Below are positions 13,401 to 26,766 of a stretch of DNA of 64,000 bases, piece after piece; position 1 is the stretch's first letter; the number at the start of each line of letters is the position of its first letter. The stretch is from Gavia stellata. Its lineage: Eukaryota > Chordata > Aves > Gaviiformes > Gaviidae. The notes beneath the pieces were generated by a model. It did not search any database. It was not told the origin of the DNA and saw nothing but the letters and a program-made list of their open reading frames with translations. The stretch lies in NCBI RefSeq assembly GCF_030936135.1, contig NC_082596.1, positions 97,944,449-98,008,448 of the forward strand, in the 5' to 3' direction. The translations under genes and the position numbers were made by a program.

Positions 13401-16400
13401 GACAAAATAATTCATGTTGCTATAATCAAAATAACTCATGTTACTATAATATGCTCCCATCTTTTCCTCTCTTCTGCCCACACTGCGATTTATTTTACTG
13501 GCTTAATCCACTAATTTAACATTCAGAGTGTTAAGCAGCTAATTATACAGGCTTCTGGGTTTCATTTTTCCTACATTTTCCGCCTTTCAAGTTACACTTT
13601 CAAAAAAAAAAAATTGTAAAATAATTTTAAAATCGTCTCAATCATTAAAATATTTTCCAATGTTTTAGATTTGCATTAGAAATGCTTAAAAGTACTGGTT
13701 TGATTTTCCTTGTCAAAGCATTTTCACAAGCATGAGATAATTTTTGACAGAAAGCACTGCACTTTCTGCAAAACTGACCTAACTGAATTGTGAAACAAGA
13801 AAGACCCCAAAAGGCTACAGGATTTACCAAAGGCTCCATCTGCAGTCTTAAGGATCAGAAGAATCAGACTTGGGATGCATGCTATTATTTAAATTAGCAT
13901 CAACAGAAAACTGTGTTTACAATGCAGCTTTAATTTCACAGTATCTCCCAACTCTTGGTAATAAAATTCATGCTGTGCTATCTATAAAATGAGTAACAGC
14001 ACTTCTTTCTATAAATTATTATACTCATTTTGAAACCTCGAGTAAAATGTGTTTTATTTAAGTTCACAAACCTGTTGTGAGTGAAGGATGGTCCATTGCT
14101 GTTTTTTAATTTAAATAGAATGGAATCGGAATAGAACAGCTGAGTTGGAAGGGACCTACAACAATCACCTAGTCCTGACCACTTCAGGGCTGACCAAGAC
14201 TTAAAAGCATGGTGTTGAGGGCATCGTCCAAATGCCTCTTTAACACTGACAGGCTTGGGGCATCGACCACCTCTCTAGGAAGCCTGTTCCAGGGTTTCAC
14301 CACCCTCTTGATAAAGACATGCTTCCTCATGCCAAGTCTGAACCTCCCCTGACTGATGCACCTTTAAGCCACGTGGCCTGTCACTGGATCCCAGAGAGAA
14401 GAGCCCAGCACCTCCCTCTCTGCTTCCCCTCCTCAGGAAGCTCTAGAGAGCAGTGAGGTCGCCCCTCAGCCTCCTTCTCTCCAAACTAGACAAACCCAGT
14501 GTCCTCAGCTGCTCCTCAGAGGACATTCCTTCCAGCCCTGTCATCAGCTTTGTTGCCCTCCTCTGGACGCATTCAAGGACCTTCACATCCTTTCTAAATG
14601 GTGGGGCCCAGAACTGCACACAGTACTCAAGGTGAGCCTGCACCAATGCTAAATACAGTAGGATAATCACCTCTTTTGACTGGCTGGTTATGCTGTGTTT
14701 GATGCATCCCAGTCCGCAATTTGCCCTCTTGGCTGCCAGGGAACGCTGCTGACTCGTATTGAGCCTGCTGTCAACCAACACCCCACACCCCTTTCTGCAG
14801 GGCTGCTCTCCAGCCACTCCTCTCCCAAGTTATACCTGTGCCCAGCATTACTCCACCCCAGGTGCAGAAATATAGAATGGTTTGGGTTGGAAGGCACCTT
14901 TAAAGGTCATCTAGTCCAAGCACCCCGCCATGAGCAGGGACATCTTCAACTAGATCAGGCTGCTCACAGCCTCATCCAACCTGACCTTGAATGTTTCCAG
15001 GGATGGGGCATCTACCACCCCACCTCACCTGTGCCAGTGTTTCACCACCCTCATAGTAAAAAAATATATTCCTTATATCTAGCCTAAATCTACCCTCTTT
15101 TTAAAACCACTTCCCCTTGTCCTATCACTACAGGACCTGCTAAAATGTCTGTCCCTGTCTTTCTCATAAGCCCCCTTTAAGTATTAAAAGGCCCCAATAA
15201 GGTCTCTCTAGAGCCTTCTCTTCCCCAGGTTGAACAACTCCAACTCTCTCAGCCTGTCCTCATAGGAGAGGTGTTCCATCCCTCTGATCATTTTTGTGGC
15301 CCTCCTCCGGACGGGCTCCAACAGGTCCATGTCTTTCCTGTGCTGAGGACCCCAGAGCTGGACGCAGTACTGCAGGTGGGGTCTCACCAGAGCAGAGCAG
15401 AGGGGCAGAATCCCGTCCCTCGACCTGCTGGCCATGCTTCTTTGGATGCAGCCCAGGATATGGTTGGCCTTCTGGGCTGCGAGCGCACATTGCTGGCTCA
15501 TACCCAGCTTTTCAGCCACCAGTACCCCCAAGTCCTTCTCCACAGGGCTGCTCTCAATCCCTTCATCCCCCAGCCTGTATTGATACTGGGGGTTACCCCA
15601 ACCCAGCTGCAGGAGCTTGCACTTGGCCTTGTTGAACCTCATGAGGTTCACATGGGCCCACTTCTCAAGCTTGTCCAGGTCCCTCTGGATGGCATCCCGT
15701 CCCTCAGGCATGTCAACAGCTCCACTCAGCTTGGTGTCGTCTGCAAACTTGCTGAGGGTGCACTTGATCCCACTGTCTATGTCACTGATGAAGATCCAGC
15801 ATTTGTTCTTGTTCTATTTCATGTCATTGATGATTAACCAATGCTCCAATCTATCTAGATCCCTCTGCAAGGCCTCTTGTCCCTCAAGCGTCAACAGCAC
15901 CTCACAGTTTCATATCATCAGCAAACCTGTTAATAGTTCATTCAAATCCTGCCTCCAGATCATTTATAAAAATACTGAACAGAACTGGCCCTAGAATTGA
16001 ACCCCAAGGAACACCACTGGCGACCGGTCGCCAGCCAGATGTAGTCCCCATTCACTGCAATACTTTGCACCCAGCGCACCGTGTGCCTGCTCATCCCACA
16101 GCTGGACAACTTGTCCAGCAGGATGCTATGAGGGACAGTATCAAAAGCCTTACTAAAATCCAGAAAACTACATTCGTTGCCTTCCCTTCACCCACTAGGA
16201 AGGTGACCTTATCGTAGAAGGATATCAAATTAGTTAGACAGGAATGTACAATGAAAAAAAAATAAAAGTCACCCAGTTAGATGTTTAGTAGACTAAGAGC
16301 TATTCTGTCTGGTGCAGATCCTTGAAATAAGAAAAATATCACAAAAAATACCTGCAAAAGTTTTGCCTGAGTGCTCAAGTGTTCTGTCAACCATATGGTT

Positions 16401-19400
16401 GCTTTAGTAGGAAGACACATAACGCTCTCCTCCCCTTCTCATCCAGGGCTACCCTTCCCCTGCCAAACTTTAGGAATTCTAGTATTATGAATAGACAATT
16501 TCTCTACTTTTACCCAGTGACAGCTGTGTGCAACATTCGCTTTCTGACTGACGTCAGGCTCTATGCTGCAAGTCTGGTAGATCTTTCTTAATGCCCCATC
16601 ACAGGTGTAGTTCCACAATTTAATTGAGAATCCATACCAGCTTTGTTTTCAATTATGTGGATAATATTTATGGTAAAGCAATTATATGCTCTACTTTTCA
16701 ACATTCTTGTAGTTTAGCATATGGTGAAAGATAGTACAGGAAATCCAAGATGTTTGTAAACTCTGAAGTGATTGTAAAATTAACTATACTTCTAATCAAG
16801 GGATTAGCATAGAAACTTCTTGAGGCATTCTGTCCATTTCCTCATTAAAACAGCAGATGAAAAGTTTGCATGGAAGAAAAACCACACTTTTGTTCCTTCG
16901 GTCACCTGATCTTAAAGTGGCCTTTTGTGGGTTTTACAATTTAATAAACTCAATGATACCCCAAATTAAAGTGATTAAAAAACATTACTAGTTTTAATTT
17001 TTTAAACAAAAATGAAGGAAATAATAATTTACCACAGCATTACCACCAATTCAGTGCTACCTCCAAATAGGAATTTAGGAACATAAGGTTACAGAAGTAA
17101 CAACATTTAACAATTTTCCTTCTCCTTACTTTGAGCAGCAATAAAAAACATAAGTATATTTTTCTGCTCAAAATGAACATGGAAATCTGAACAAGGTCTG
17201 TATGATCACTCAATCAATATTTTTCTATTTCTGATTATTTCTGCAAGAGAAAGCTTTCCTAAACAGAAAGATTAACATGCAAATTAACCCCAACTTGCAG
17301 GACAAGATAAAACTACTTTCTGTGTTCTAGAGAAGTTGTTCTTGATTGACATATCAAGACACCACCACATAAAGATAATGTAATTCTTAACCTGAGTAAT
17401 CTTCACAGTCCTTCATCTAGTGTGGGTAGAAAAGACATTTTTAGCAATTTCCACACAGCCAAGACAGCTATAATTCACACAATGCTAATATTAACTTAAA
17501 TTCAAGTGTATGCTGTCATTGAGGTCTGTGACATTTCTTCTAATAGCTATAAAGCATAAAAAGCTATCTATCTCAGCTTAAGATGTTAGTGGTTCTTACC
17601 TGTTTTCGTTTGGATTGGAAGCTAGTAATATTCAGCATGCTCCTGTCCACAGGCTAAGGGGGGAAAAAAAGCCTAAATATTAGAGGACCCTTTTTTCCTA
17701 AGAGAAGGTTCCATCCAACAAAAACGCAGGGGTTTTGTGATCAACTTACAGAAGACAGTGGACTAGAAACAGAAGATGGAATCCTTTTAGCATCCTGTTG
17801 AAAAAACAGTGCAATAAATTAAACCAAACACTACATAAGAAGGATCTTCATCATATACTGGCACATTTACTATGTTTTTCAAACACATAATATAAAACAG
17901 ATTAAAAGGAGTGCCATTTACCGCCAATGGACTTGACATTTTCTCCAATGACTGCAAGATGCGCCGCGCTGTGGCACTTGTCACACCATAGGATTGCACA
18001 CTTGCTTGTTTAGCTTTCATTTGTCTTCTTACTGGTGGCTGAAAAAATTAGCATTGCAAATGTTATGATGCTTGATTTTTGAATTAAACATGCATGTATT
18101 TTATGCCCTATGGCTACACTGATGATATAACCAATACTCTCGTGATGACAGAAAAATACACTCACTGGGCATTCAAGCCACGAAGAAGAAAAACTTCTAC
18201 AAAGTCAGTAGAGTGTAAGTGGGGCCCCACACCGTCTTGTACACAGGATAAAGCAACAGAAGAAATACTTAAATGTAAAAGGTCATAAAAGGGAAGATGT
18301 TAGGCCTGTAGGCTCTCTGAAGCAGTAATCAGGGAAACAGAACTGAAGCAAAGGCTTGTGCTGCAGAAAGTACTTTCAGTAAGAAAACAGATCTCAGAGT
18401 TTCATGATGGTGTAAGTGAACCATCTTAAAACCACTGCATACAATCATCACCAGGAATTTCTAGTTTTACTTCTCTCGTTTCCTCCCTTCCCCCAAGATT
18501 ACAGTTGACTGCAGATCTTTTTACTCTGTTTAAAAAGATAAAGATCTGATCTGAACTGTAACAGATCTAAACATACTAAACTGAAAAAGTAAACTGTTTT
18601 ATTTGCACCACATGACTTTAAATAGAATTCAAAAAAACGTCTTTTGGTATGACTATTTTTTTTTAAATTATGTTAAACGCCTCAGGTAACCACATCATGT
18701 TTACCATGCTGCTAGATGAAGACAGGAAGCAGACCATACAGCATGTAAAAAACACAAGAGAGACTCACTGTAATCCACAGCATGCAGCAACAAGCAAGCT
18801 AGTCTCTCCTTTAAAAGCCTAGTATTTTGGTTCCTCTTTTCAGCATAATCCACAGTTATTTTGTAAAAAATAAAAATAGCTGACCAAAGAGGGCTCCTAG
18901 CTTACAGGAAGTTTTGAATGTTCTGAAGTCTGATTTAGCACCAAGTCAGAACAAACCACAAGTTTTCAAGGTTTCCCCTAAGTCAGGAACTTGTAGGTCC
19001 ACTTGTTCCATAGTAGAAACGGACTGCCAGAATAGGTCCAGCAAACTCATTTCCAGTTCCTTAAAGAAAGTTCCTTTTGACGTTTGATTTTTTATTACTT
19101 TTTTTTTTAAAATAAAGGTAATTCTGAATTAAACACATTCCAATCGAACCAGATTTTATCGACTTCCTTTTAGATTCAACTCTAGCTACCGACAGCTGTC
19201 AGCATTTTTAATTTGCTGGTTCATTTTAGAACACTAAGAACTCCTAGGGGCAAGTAACTCTTTTCAAGAGCTATCTGAATATTATTGTTTATCTTGAGAT
19301 TGCATTTAGGACTGCATGCCTCCTTTTAGGTAACAGAAGAGCAAAGAATCAGCGAAGTTGCCTTTTAGATACTACTATAGAAAAGAGTGCACAGTTTTGT

Positions 19401-22400
19401 ACAATATATTCATAACATGAGTGTATGCATGCTTGTGTAAGATCTACAGACAAGTATCAGGCAGGTAGCTTTTGCTACTATAAACACAAGTTTTCAAAGT
19501 TATGCCATCACTGTTTTTATTTACATGCTATTTTAACATAATAGAGTCAGAGCCAGACAATAGCAGAAAATAGAATTTTTTTAAAGACTTAACAACAGCG
19601 TAAACCCCAACTACAAACAACTAGCCAGAACCTAAGATGCTACTGTCATTCTTGTGCATTATGACAAGTATTTCTACGTAAACTGATAAAAAAGAATTTA
19701 AACATAAATTGTTCTTTTCTACTCTTGTAGGCTGAGAGGGCAAAATAGGAACTCTTGCCACATTGTCAGCTCCCTGCTCACAGCTCTTTTGGCACTGCTA
19801 CCCCTTCTGTATTTCAATTACATTTTCCCTCACATCGCATTACTATTCTCATACCTGGTAAGGAACAATTCGCACTTTTGTCTCCCTCGCTGCTGCAGCT
19901 GCACCACCATAAGTGGTCTTTCCAGGGTAAAATGGAGAATCTCCAAGCTGGCTTGTTTTAAAGACAGAAGTGTTTCCAAGTGACTACAGAAAGGTATCAT
20001 AGTAAGCGGTTAGTAAAATGGCTACACATTCAAATTTATTAAAATTAACACTGTGCAGTACTTACAGGAGAGGGAGATCCAAAAGCAGATAAATTGAATG
20101 CGGGTTTTTTAGAGCTAGCTGCAGGATGCTGTGAGAGGGAATGAGATCTTTCAGCCTCTGTGGACCAGAGCAGTGCTGCTGAAGTATTTTTTGAAACTGT
20201 GATATCTGCCAAAATGACACATGCTGTATGTAAATACCTTGTGTACATAGAGAACTTTAACATTAAAGATCATACTAACTCCAGAGTTCTTTAATACAGA
20301 AAAGTAAGTCTTACAGAATGAAAAAGTCCCCTAACTCTCATTTCTCCAGCGCTTTAATCTTCAGAGTTCTTCAAACAGATCAATTTCACAGATGGTATGA
20401 AAACCAAGTATCAACTCTGAACTTGAAATCTGTTCACAGAACTGCAAATACGTTACCTTTCAGTAATCTTTCAAAAGCATGCACAACAAGTTAATAGTAT
20501 GCTTCCAGTGCAGAGCAATTTTATTTTTTTATTCTTTCATGCTAAAATAAAATGGAACTGCATAAACACTGGTGCATCTATAACGATACGAAGTTTGTCC
20601 TATGTTGGCAAAGGGTTGGAGGCCAGCACAGGTCAGAATTGCACAGGTTTTAAACCTGAAAAATTCCCCAAAGGCTGAACTAACAGAGTTAACGACATAT
20701 TTTCCATGTATGTTTTATGGAGACATACCAGAAAGCTCTAGTAAACTCAAGTTATATTGCTAAACCCTAGCAACATGTTTCTCTGAATTGTAAAAATACG
20801 TTCTCCAGAGAACTTGCTGAGCACACCTCAATCCCCGTTTATATGGGGGACTAGAAAAAGCTGCAAACCTGCTGTTTGCCCTTTCTCAGTGAGACCACCT
20901 AGGTCCCCATCTACATCAATACAATGTTGGGGCTTTTTATAACTTTAAAATGGTGCACATTCCTTACTGAATTCAGCAAAAGACATGCCAGTATTGACAA
21001 CTGATGCCTTCTACCAAGAAAGGCCAAAAAAGCAGCCCAAAACTTGTTCAGTCAGAATAGTTCCTTTATTGACTCCCAGTGAAAACACAGGAAAACCTCT
21101 TGTGTTTCTATTTGTCACCTCTATTTATTCACATTTAACCAGCTGTCAGTTAGATATTCTGAGTCACTCTTCCTTCCAGGCAATCAACCTAGCTGTCAAG
21201 CTACAGCGAGTCAGCTGCAGTTCCTACTAACCCCATTCAAGATTTACAGATGACCTAGCTAGAAGTGTGTTTATCAGCACTGACTCTTTGTAACAACAGG
21301 GTCTCATAAATGTATTCCAAAGCATGGTTATATTAAAAAGGTGACAGGATTATATACTCTAAAATACTAAACATTAAATTTAATTCTAACATCCAAAGCT
21401 GACATTCAGCTACTTTATTGACTAAGGTGATGTGGAATATTAAAGAACGCAAAGTACTTCACGTTACCGAAAAATCAATTAGAGAACATGGAAGTTACCT
21501 TTATCAGATGCTCTAGAGGAGAAGCCACTGGTTGTTGAGATGTTATCATCATCATGCTGAGAGGTAGAATCTTTTATTTCTTTTACAAGAGACAGTCCAG
21601 GACTGCCAATGCCAAGTGAAGAAGATGTAGAGGGCTGACAATGTACTGTGGTATCCAACATGGTACAGTTCAAATGGCTCCGATGAAGAGAGGGCCTTGT
21701 TAACACATCTGAGAAGTTCAGTGCAGATCTGCTTGTGGATGGTTCTAAACAAGAACAGGGAGGCAATTAGCTTTTCTATAGGCATGCTCACAGAAGCCAA
21801 AACCTGTTTTCTATCAACAGTCAGGCTATTGCCAAGTTCTGAGCACAAAAATAGAGAAGCCGAATTTAACTTCTTCCTCACCGAGATAGGGTTTCATCTA
21901 ACTGTCTGATTACAACAGCAACACTGCTTGCAATACTAAGTATTAATGATGCATTAAGAAGTAGTTAACGATGAAGTTTTACAACACCAAATTCTGACCC
22001 CATGCTCAAGTGCTCTAATGCTGGGTCTTTCACTAAATCAAACATGTATAAATTCCTTCTTCTGCAGATAAAGCATGCAATATACTTTCCAAAATTTGAG
22101 ATTACACCGCAAGTTACAGACAACTCTGCAGTTTATATAAACTTGTAACAAAGATGATGTTAATCTGAATACGTAAGACGAAAATGCGTATTTGCAGAGA
22201 TTTTGGGGGTTTTGTTTGTTTTGGTGTCCTTGTCGCTCCTCACAAATTCTACCATAACAGGTCATGCTACAGGTAAAACATTATCTCCTATCCATTAACT
22301 TTTGAGATTTTGGCACAAAGGACAAGTAAGCATCGTGGCCTCAGTTACAAGATGGGCATTTTCTCCTCATGAACCAAAGGGTCTGTAAACACTGCCAGTG

Positions 22401-25400
22401 TCCTGCAGGAGGTGGTCTCACAGCTCCAACTTGCCACATGAACGGAACAGCTATTAATGGGTATCTTACCTGATATACACCTAAGTCCACAGTCTCACCT
22501 GGGAATTCTGGGTATGAACATGATTTTGAGTCACTACCCTCTTGATATTTGCACCGAAGCTTAAACTAGCTAGTTCAGTCTTCATAACCATTGCAGTAGT
22601 AGTAATTAGTTCTCCAAAGCACTGGTAGATTTTTAGGACTGTCTTGTTTGAGATAAAGAAGTGTTATCAGGCTGAAGGCTGGCCAAGCAAAGGAATACAG
22701 GCTCTAGCACACTGGTACCTCAGAGCTGAAGAAACAGGCTTTCTAAAATTATAGTAGTAATAATAATTAAAAAAACTTATTATTAACTATAACAAAAAAA
22801 ATTGATCTACAACATCCACAGACTGCAACACAAGCTACTAAAGGTTCTAGGGTGTCCATCTGCTCCTGATTTCTTGGAGCTAGAAAGTTTGCTGTGCAGC
22901 TGTTCGTACTGAAAGGTCCTTTCACACAGTTCTTCAGGAAAGCCAACACGTGTTCCTCATTCATGAAGACCTTCTCTATTCCTTTATCCAAACTTATTCT
23001 CAAGCTACAGCTACACAGAAAGCAATAACGCTCTTCATTTACAATTAGATGACATTGGTGACAAAGGTATTTCCTCATTATTTTTCATTCTGCCAACAAC
23101 AGAAGCAACTGACTTTCCACACAGATGGTTATGTACGGGTGCGCAGACAAAAATTCTCTCCTTATTAAAAATTAAGTTCCACAAAACTGCTAATTTAAGA
23201 GAAACTCAAATGAGAGCATATGCAAATTTACAGAGAAGAACTACAGAAACAGTGAGAGGCATAGATATAAAACGCAGAGTAATCTTTTATATGGTAAAGT
23301 AAGGGGTTGCAAAGTTCTTTGCCAAGGGTCCAATTTTCAAAGACCCCATGCTAGCCATGCACACACCTTAATTTTACCAAATATTTCAAAAAGAATAATG
23401 TCATAAACCAAGTTCCCCAGTTCTTCATTAAACTAACAAGAAACTTTACTAAATTGATTGAGGAGAAAGGAGGAAGAAAAAAAAAAAATCAGGACACGAG
23501 AAGGAATTTTCCTCTGACATTCTAGCATCTGGTCTTTTGTTTTGAGGACAACAAAACAAATTAATATTTTTACTACCTTAGGCAATTAGATAGACTTTCA
23601 TTCCAGACCTTTTAAAAAGAAAATGTAACCCAGAACACTTGCAAATGAGTATTATCAATATTTTGCACCTGGCTAATTGACTACCTGAAGTTAACTGATG
23701 ACTTCCAAGAGCAGTAAGACAACCTCCAGTATGTTTCACAATTAGTTTACAGTTTAAAGCTAAGACAGTTTCACAAACAGTTATTGGGGTTTTTTTTGTT
23801 TTGTTTTGTGTGGTTTTATTAGTTTTTGGGGTTTTTTTAATTCTGTCAAAAAGCTCCTTCCAGCTTCCCTTAGAAATTTAGATTCAAAACTAGAAATCTG
23901 TGAATAAATACAGATGGCCAGAATACTAAATGATTTTTCACATACCTTCTAAATTAATTCTTGCTGATTCAGGCGTGACTCTCCCATCAACCACCATGGT
24001 ATCTTCATTTGCATAATCATGGTGATAGTTTACTGGATTCTCTTCCTGGTTTGTAGATTCATTTGTATCTACACATTCGTCTTCACTTTTATTGAAATAC
24101 TTCTGTAACCATCCTGGTACAATGTTTTTCACTGATTCTGTCACTCTGCTAATGATTCCCTGCTTGAAAGAAAAAACACTTGTTAATTACAGAAACACAG
24201 TCAACAGCATATGCTGGGATGCAACCTTGCACAGACCTTGAAAACAGACATTAGATAGCAAATATTCAGGACAAGAATAAGATAGAGGGGGGTTGATCCT
24301 TGACATAGGATCTCTACTTCTGGGACATGCATGACAAATTCACCTAAAATTGATTTACTCCTAACCTATCAGTTTCTGCACTTCCCAGCAACCTTGGCAA
24401 CGTTAAAAATTCTAAAATTTCAGCCGAAGTTCACCAGAGGCTTGTCAAGTCACAAGGTCATCAGGAAATTCTATTTCTAAATAACTCCTGATGTACGTAC
24501 TTTTTTTGAGGATTCCTCTTAACGCCTTCACTTGAAAAACAATCAAAACCAGAAGCTGAGAATTATTTACAGTGATAGTGATGACCATAATAGCTGCTAA
24601 AATCAGTGAACTTAAATATTTCTGATTTTTCTAATGTTGAACTGCAGTAACAACGTGTGTCAAAAAAACACTGTTATGCTCTGAACAATTAAGGTATCCC
24701 GAAAGAAATCCTGGAAGAAACAGCTATAGTTGAATAACAGATGCCTCACTACAGGACAGTTCAATAGACCCATTTTGATCAAACTGCATTTCATGGTATG
24801 TTAAAGTTTTGGATCTCCAAACCTTAATATTCTGCAATTACTGAATACATAAAAGCCATTTCCATTTTGACATTTACCAATTATTTGCAATGTTTACATT
24901 CTACGTTTAAGAAATTTTTGTTTACCATTTTTGTTTAGGCAGTCACTTGTTCCCCATCATGCCCTCAAAATTCCAACACACCTTCCTGTCAAATCTCAAC
25001 CCCACGCAGCAAATTGCCTGCAGCATGGAGCTCCCTCCCTCTAACACTGTCTGCAACCACAGAACCAGCTGCTAAACTCCACAAGCTGCAAGCAAACGTG
25101 AAAGCTAACTCAGCAATTTCAACGCTTTGGAAACTGAAAAGTAACAAGAGTTAAACAGATTTTTGTTGAACTCCACTGTCAGTTGCTAACACACGTACCA
25201 AAGGCTCTGGCAAGGTACTTCGATATTTTTCCAGGTTTAGGCAACAAAATTTTCTAGTAAAAATTATTATTCTCATGTAGAAAATTGAGAATATTCTTTG
25301 AACAGGTAATAGTTACAATCTAGTAAACAATTCTGAAACAAGAACTCTGCTGTATTCAACGTTCTTAAAAAATTTAGTACATACAAACAAAAAAAGAAGC

Positions 25401-26729
25401 CCATATCACTTATTCAAATCTTTCATACACAATAATGCAAACACCAACTTAAAGGATTTATAAACAAATAGAACACCCTTGAACCTGGAGTTAAGAAGGG
25501 AGCAGGGAAAGCGGAGGAAGGGAAGGTAGAAAACAAAAAGCCTTTTCACAGAAAGAAAGTCATCTTAATTTACAATTTGACATTTTTCATAATGATCTGT
25601 AATTTAACCTTGTGCTTGCACAAAGACAGAATATCTAGCAACAGTTTAAACCAGACAGAATACAGCGTAATAAACACATCCATCACAATTACCACAGTAA
25701 GATGCACATGAGCATGCCATGCTCAAGATGTTGCTGCTATTCTGCATAAATACTAAGCCTCAAGCTTTCCAACAAAAACTACTAACTGCACGTAATACCA
25801 GAGTTCACAAACACTTCAGCACGCAGTACCAGCAAAGAGGCAATCCCTACTCTATCCCCAGCCCCTCATTTCCACCCTTCCCTGTGACACACTGTCCACC
25901 TTTTTTGGGGCAAATATTTTGCTGCTATGAATAAAAGCGTATCGGGAACTCACGGAGTTAAAATTTGCCAAAATGAGCAAATGGTCAGGACACAAACTGC
26001 ATCCAAGGCAATGCTCTTTCCAAAAAGCTAAGCAGTACTGCATTCAGTATTGCTAGAGAGTTTCTCCATCAGAGAATAGATATTATTGGACATAAAATAG
26101 GCCTGTATGATTCTCTTGCTGAAGAAATCCTCCCAGGACTGAAATCTACCTGAGACTCAAGATGGAAGAAGTTGTAGGCATCCAAAAGAGTAAGCACCCA
26201 ATCATTAGTAACCCAAATGAGTAACTAGAGAATCTAGCTAGACTAATAATTAACCAAGATGACATTTTACCATCCATACCTAAAACCAGACTGGTTTGAC
26301 CCTTTCTTGCATATGGCAGCCTTGCTAGCATTCTCCACATGATCAGCACTTTAAGACTAAGCTGTGTAACACAGGGTAACTTCCCAAACCGACCCAGGAG
26401 CTGGAACTCACTCAGCGCAGCCATACCGTAGCAAGTACTAATAGCCTGCTCCATCTGGCTTAGGCACAGTGGAAGACAAGAAGCATAGTTTTATGCTCCA
26501 GAATACTGCTGGGTTAGTGACAAAGCAAGGAAAAGCAAAATACATGGAAATGCGCTTCCATTTTCTGTCTGCAAAATGAAAATATTGATTAAAGGCACCA
26601 TGAAAGAACTATGCAGGCATTATGAACGAGCCATCATCAAGCACGGATCTTGCTAAAAAAAAAAACAAACCAAAACCTACCTCCCCCCTAAAGCAAGCCA
26701 CACACCCCAGGTATGCCCATTCACACACA

Positions 26730-26766
<37 letters not shown>

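Larger units (their letters stand above)
1..23945 (-). other. NUP153: NUP153 introns 2-18
   Basis: Non-coding sequence between the exons listed above. Approximate intron lengths: intron 2 2.2 kb, 3 1.3 kb, 4 82 nt, 5 1.8 kb, 6 127 nt, 7 96 nt, 8 4.45 kb, 9 0.7 kb, 10 2.5 kb, 11 1.6 kb, 12 0.8 kb, 13 241 nt, 14 287 nt, 15 1.6 kb, 16 1.9 kb, 17 0.5 kb, and 18 at least 567 nt. They are AT-rich, with A or T runs. Apart from CR1 copies in intron 8, an alternating purine-pyrimidine tract in intron 10 and the exon-like segment in intron 18, I saw no further genes or RNA genes. Confidence 0.85.

Noticed and set aside
14695..15087. 130-codon plus-strand frame
   Set aside because: It spans the junction of two CR1 copies in antisense; no independent support.
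15271..15994. Plus-strand open frames of 113-188 codons in the CR1 cluster
   Set aside because: They are antisense to the CR1 reverse-transcriptase frame and are mirror frames of the retrotransposon.
22767..23078. Cys-containing 103-codon minus-strand frame resembling a zinc-binding protein
   Set aside because: The cysteine spacing (CHQCHL...CFLC) is suggestive, but there are no flanking splice sites consistent with NUP153 phase and no known homologue. Probably chance.
26146..26454. 102-codon minus-strand frame in NUP153 intron 1
   Set aside because: No domain, no splice support, no recognised homology.
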